A DNA stretch of 43,621 nucleotides from the NCBI GenBank assembly GCA_905204915.1, contig CAJLBR010000006.1, positions 1 to 43,621 on the forward strand, given 5' to 3'. The DNA comes from an uncultured Clostridium sp. (GTDB lineage Bacteria; Bacillota; Clostridia; TANB77; CAG-465). The notes beneath the pieces are model-generated. The model was not told the origin of the DNA. It did not search any database and worked only from the letters and a program-made list of their open reading frames with translations. Shown here piece by piece: positions 41,857-43,621 of the stretch (the stretch's first letter is position 1; each line of letters begins with the position of its first letter). The translations under genes and the position numbers were made by a program.

Positions 41857-42156
41857 ATGACTTTTGATCAGAAAATTGCGGCTTTTATTAAGGCTAACAA
41901 TTTCATATCAAAGAAATCAATGAAAAACGTCGGTGACGGTACATTGGATGATGTCCTTGTACATTGGGAATGCTTGAACTATCTGCAGTTCTTAGAGTTT
42001 CCCTATGACTTACTTCTTGTTACTGACTACACTTATCCCAGACTTCGCTACTTCATATGCGACAATTCAGGAAACTACATCGAACTCATGACATCAAGGG
42101 AATACAGAGACCTTATTGAGTATTTTGAGAAGCTTGACTGTCTTGTAAGTGCCTAA
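41857..42156 (+). CDS. Orphan 99-residue protein of atypical composition
   Basis: ATG 41857 follows CAGGAGGT. The acidic, soluble protein has a helical start (MTFDQKIAAFIKANNFISKK), then an aromatic-rich middle (HWECLNYLQFLEFPYDLLLV, YPRLRYFICDN) and a final helix YRDLIEYFEKL. No family recognised. It is a stand-alone unit with promoter and terminator. Codons such as CTG, CTC, CGC, GGC and ATC are more frequent than in the neighbours, like the 2.2-3.4 kb operon and the lipoprotein, so it may be a recent arrival. Confidence 0.7.
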   Translation: MTFDQKIAAFIKANNFISKKSMKNVGDGTLDDVLVHWECLNYLQFLEFPYDLLLVTDYTYPRLRYFICDNSGNYIELMTSREYRDLIEYFEKLDCLVSA

Positions 42157-42165
42157 CGTTTTTCT

Positions 42166-42191
42166 AGCCCTCACAAAGTGGGGGCTTTTTT
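42166..42191 (+). terminator. Terminator of the 99-residue orphan
   Basis: Stem 42166-42174 with 42178-42186 (one G-U), loop AAA, then T-run. Confidence 0.9.
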
Positions 42192-42281
42192 ATTTTTTAT
42201 AAAATTAAATTTTTATTTTATGTTTATAATTAATTGAGTATATTTTAATGGTATTTACACAACATATTTTTAGGTGATTTT

Positions 42282-43621
42282 ATGAAAATATACCATAATA
42301 CTCAGATTATAGATGGAAAAGAATGCATAATGCTCTATGTTGACTATCCAGCTGATTATGAATTTTCTTTAGATTTTAATAAATTGAAACAAAATGCTCT
42401 AGAAGTTTCTAACAAAATTAGAGATTATGCTGTAAAGAACTTTAAAAATCTAACAAATGATACTACAATACTAATACTTAATGGTGTGGCACTTGGAACA
42501 TTATTAACAGCAGCATTAATCAATCAATTTAATATAAAATATCCCGAAAAAAGTACAGCTCCCAGTATCGAAGCGGTTCAAACAATTAATGAAACTGACA
42601 ATATAGCACCTGTAAATGTTGAACAAGAAGAAACTCAGGAAGAAGCTAGTGGAGAAAATTCAGATGATAATAAAACTGATGAAGAAAGTGAAGAAAAGAC
42701 TGAAGAAACTGCGACGCCTGTAGTTTCAAATAATAATACCACTGCAGCCTCAAACACTACCACAAGCAATACTTCAAAGTCCTCTGAATCCTCAAATAAA
42801 CCTTCAACTTCAACTCCAAATAATAACATCAACACTGGTAACACTAATAATACAACTACTACAAACGAAAAAATGATAAATTTAAAACTAAATTCTGGAA
42901 ATGTAATATCAATTTCTCTGGAAGACTATGTAACTGGTGTTGTAAGTGCAGAAATGCCTGCTGCTTTCAATACAGAAGCTTTAAAAGCACAAGCCGTAGC
43001 CGCAAGAACTTACGCTCTTAAAAGGTTATCATATGGTGCTACACTAACCGCTACGACTTCTAACCAAGTATATAAAACAGAATCGGAATTAAGGAGTATG
43101 TGGGGAAATTCATATAATGCATATTATGATAAAGTTAAAAATGCTGTTTACTCAACTAAAGGACAATATTTAACATACAATGGTAAATATATAGATGCCT
43201 TATATTTTTCTACTAGTAATGGTAGAACAGAAAATGCAGAAAATGTTTGGTCTACTGCTTATCCTTATTTAGTAAGTGTAGAAAGCCCGTGGGACGTTGG
43301 TATTCCAAGTTACTCTGGTTCAAAATCTATTCCTATGTCTACTATAGCAGAAAAATTAAATGTACCACTAACATCTAGTTCGCAAATAAAAATTTTGGAA
43401 AGAACTGTTGGAAATAGAGTAAAAACTATTTCTATATGTGATAAGAAATATACTGGTGTAGAAATAAGAACAATATTTGGCCTTAAATCAGCTGACTTCG
43501 ATATATCGACTAGTGGAAATAACATTGTATTTACAACTAGAGGATATGGTCACGGAGTTGGAATGAGCCAATACGGTGCTAATCTTATGGCTAAAGCAGG
43601 ATATTCTTATAGAGATATTTT
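42282..43621 (+). CDS. SpoIID/LytB-domain protein with long N-terminal region (cut by window edge)
   Basis: ATG 42282 follows AGGTGA; the frame is open to the window end (446 codons). Residues 1-62 are a small soluble-looking domain, about 63-85 hydrophobic (TILILNGVALGTLLTAALI, membrane anchor), about 105-200 a low-complexity Glu then Ser/Thr/Asn linker. From about 205 comes the SpoIID domain: LEDYVTGVVSAEMPAAF with the catalytic Glu, EALKAQAVAARTYAL, ALYFSTSNGRTENAENVW and YGHGVGMSQYGA near the end. All key motifs are present, so it is probably an active glycan lytic enzyme on the outer face of the membrane. The long linker sets it apart from sporulation SpoIID; it may be a vegetative LytB-like enzyme. 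Confidence 0.9.
   Translation, partial: MKIYHNTQIIDGKECIMLYVDYPADYEFSLDFNKLKQNALEVSNKIRDYAVKNFKNLTNDTTILILNGVALGTLLTAALINQFNIKYPEKSTAPSIEAVQTINETDNIAPVNVEQEETQEEASGENSDDNKTDEESEEKTEETATPVVSNNNTTAASNTTTSNTSKSSESSNKPSTSTPNNNINTGNTNNTTTTNEKMINLKLNSGNVISISLEDYVTGVVSAEMPAAFNTEALKAQAVAARTYALKRLSYGATLTATTSNQVYKTESELRSMWGNSYNAYYDKVKNAVYSTKGQYLTYNGKYIDALYFSTSNGRTENAENVWSTAYPYLVSVESPWDVGIPSYSGSKSIPMSTIAEKLNVPLTSSSQIKILERTVGNRVKTISICDKKYTGVEIRTIFGLKSADFDISTSGNNIVFTTRGYGHGVGMSQYGANLMAKAGYSYRDI

Noticed and set aside
42239..42281. SigE-type promoter (CATATTTT) before the right SpoIID gene
   Set aside because: The element is too close to the ribosome site to leave a leader and no -35 lies at 13-15 bases.
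1..43621. CRISPR arrays, IS elements, rRNA
   Set aside because: No spaced repeats of 24-40 bases, no transposase frames with terminal inverted repeats and no rRNA signature sequences were seen. The only long repeat is the dacF/phosphatase duplication.

Overview
The window comes from an AT-rich (well under 35% G+C by eye) Gram-positive bacterium using the standard code with TGA as a stop, most likely a spore-forming member of the Clostridia. Supports are the yqfC/yqfD sporulation genes, two SpoIID-type genes at the edges, Firmicutes-type AGGAGG ribosome sites with frequent GTG/TTG starts, an Agr peptide system and a CCA-encoding tRNA-Glu. I cannot name a species.

Left part (1-8.2 kb): the start of a SpoIID-like gene running off the left edge; a Fic-domain protein; a DinD-like gene whose promoter carries a LexA-type SOS box; a two-gene operon (HTH protein plus coiled-coil protein) of different base composition; a very large secreted surface protein split into two reading frames by an apparent single-base frameshift near 6640; and a Thr/Pro-repeat lipoprotein on the other strand.

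Pilus region (8.2-22.0 kb, minus strand, one promoter at 22005-22033): a 13-gene Tad-like (type IVc) pilus or secretion locus. In transcription order it has a CpaB/SAF protein, two degenerate ParA/CpaE-like proteins, a CpaF ATPase with its own transmembrane segment, a TadB-TadC fusion, a putative major pilin followed by a hairpin, five small to medium pilin-like proteins (one tipped by a LamG-like domain), a CxxC-ended single-pass protein and a membrane-anchored SLH-like protein. No prepilin peptidase is visible and the pilin-like proteins have no canonical leader. This is the strongest candidate for an undescribed system.

Cell-wall and island region (22.1-28.8 kb): a D-Ala-D-Ala carboxypeptidase and a histidine phosphatase, then a 3.6-kb island (HhH-GPD Fe-S glycosylase, deoxyribosyltransferase-like protein, guanylate-kinase-like protein, CYTH protein), then a second ~1.05-kb direct copy of the phosphatase with only the 5' end of the carboxypeptidase gene. 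The island is therefore bracketed by long direct repeats.

Housekeeping/sporulation region (28.8-36.6 kb, minus strand): yqfC, yqfD, ybeY, a DgkA-PAP2-like fusion, an RsiV-like protein, a membrane-anchored protein, and a full-length isoleucyl-tRNA-synthetase-like protein in which both HIGH and KMSKS motifs are lost.

Right part (36.8-43.6 kb): an Agr quorum-sensing set (LytTR regulator, AgrC-like kinase, an unlisted 37-residue AgrD precursor, AgrB), a peroxiredoxin with a cysteine-rich tail followed by a cysteine-rich membrane microprotein, tRNA-Glu(CTC), a 41-codon orphan gene, a 99-residue orphan of different composition, and a second SpoIID-domain protein cut by the right edge.
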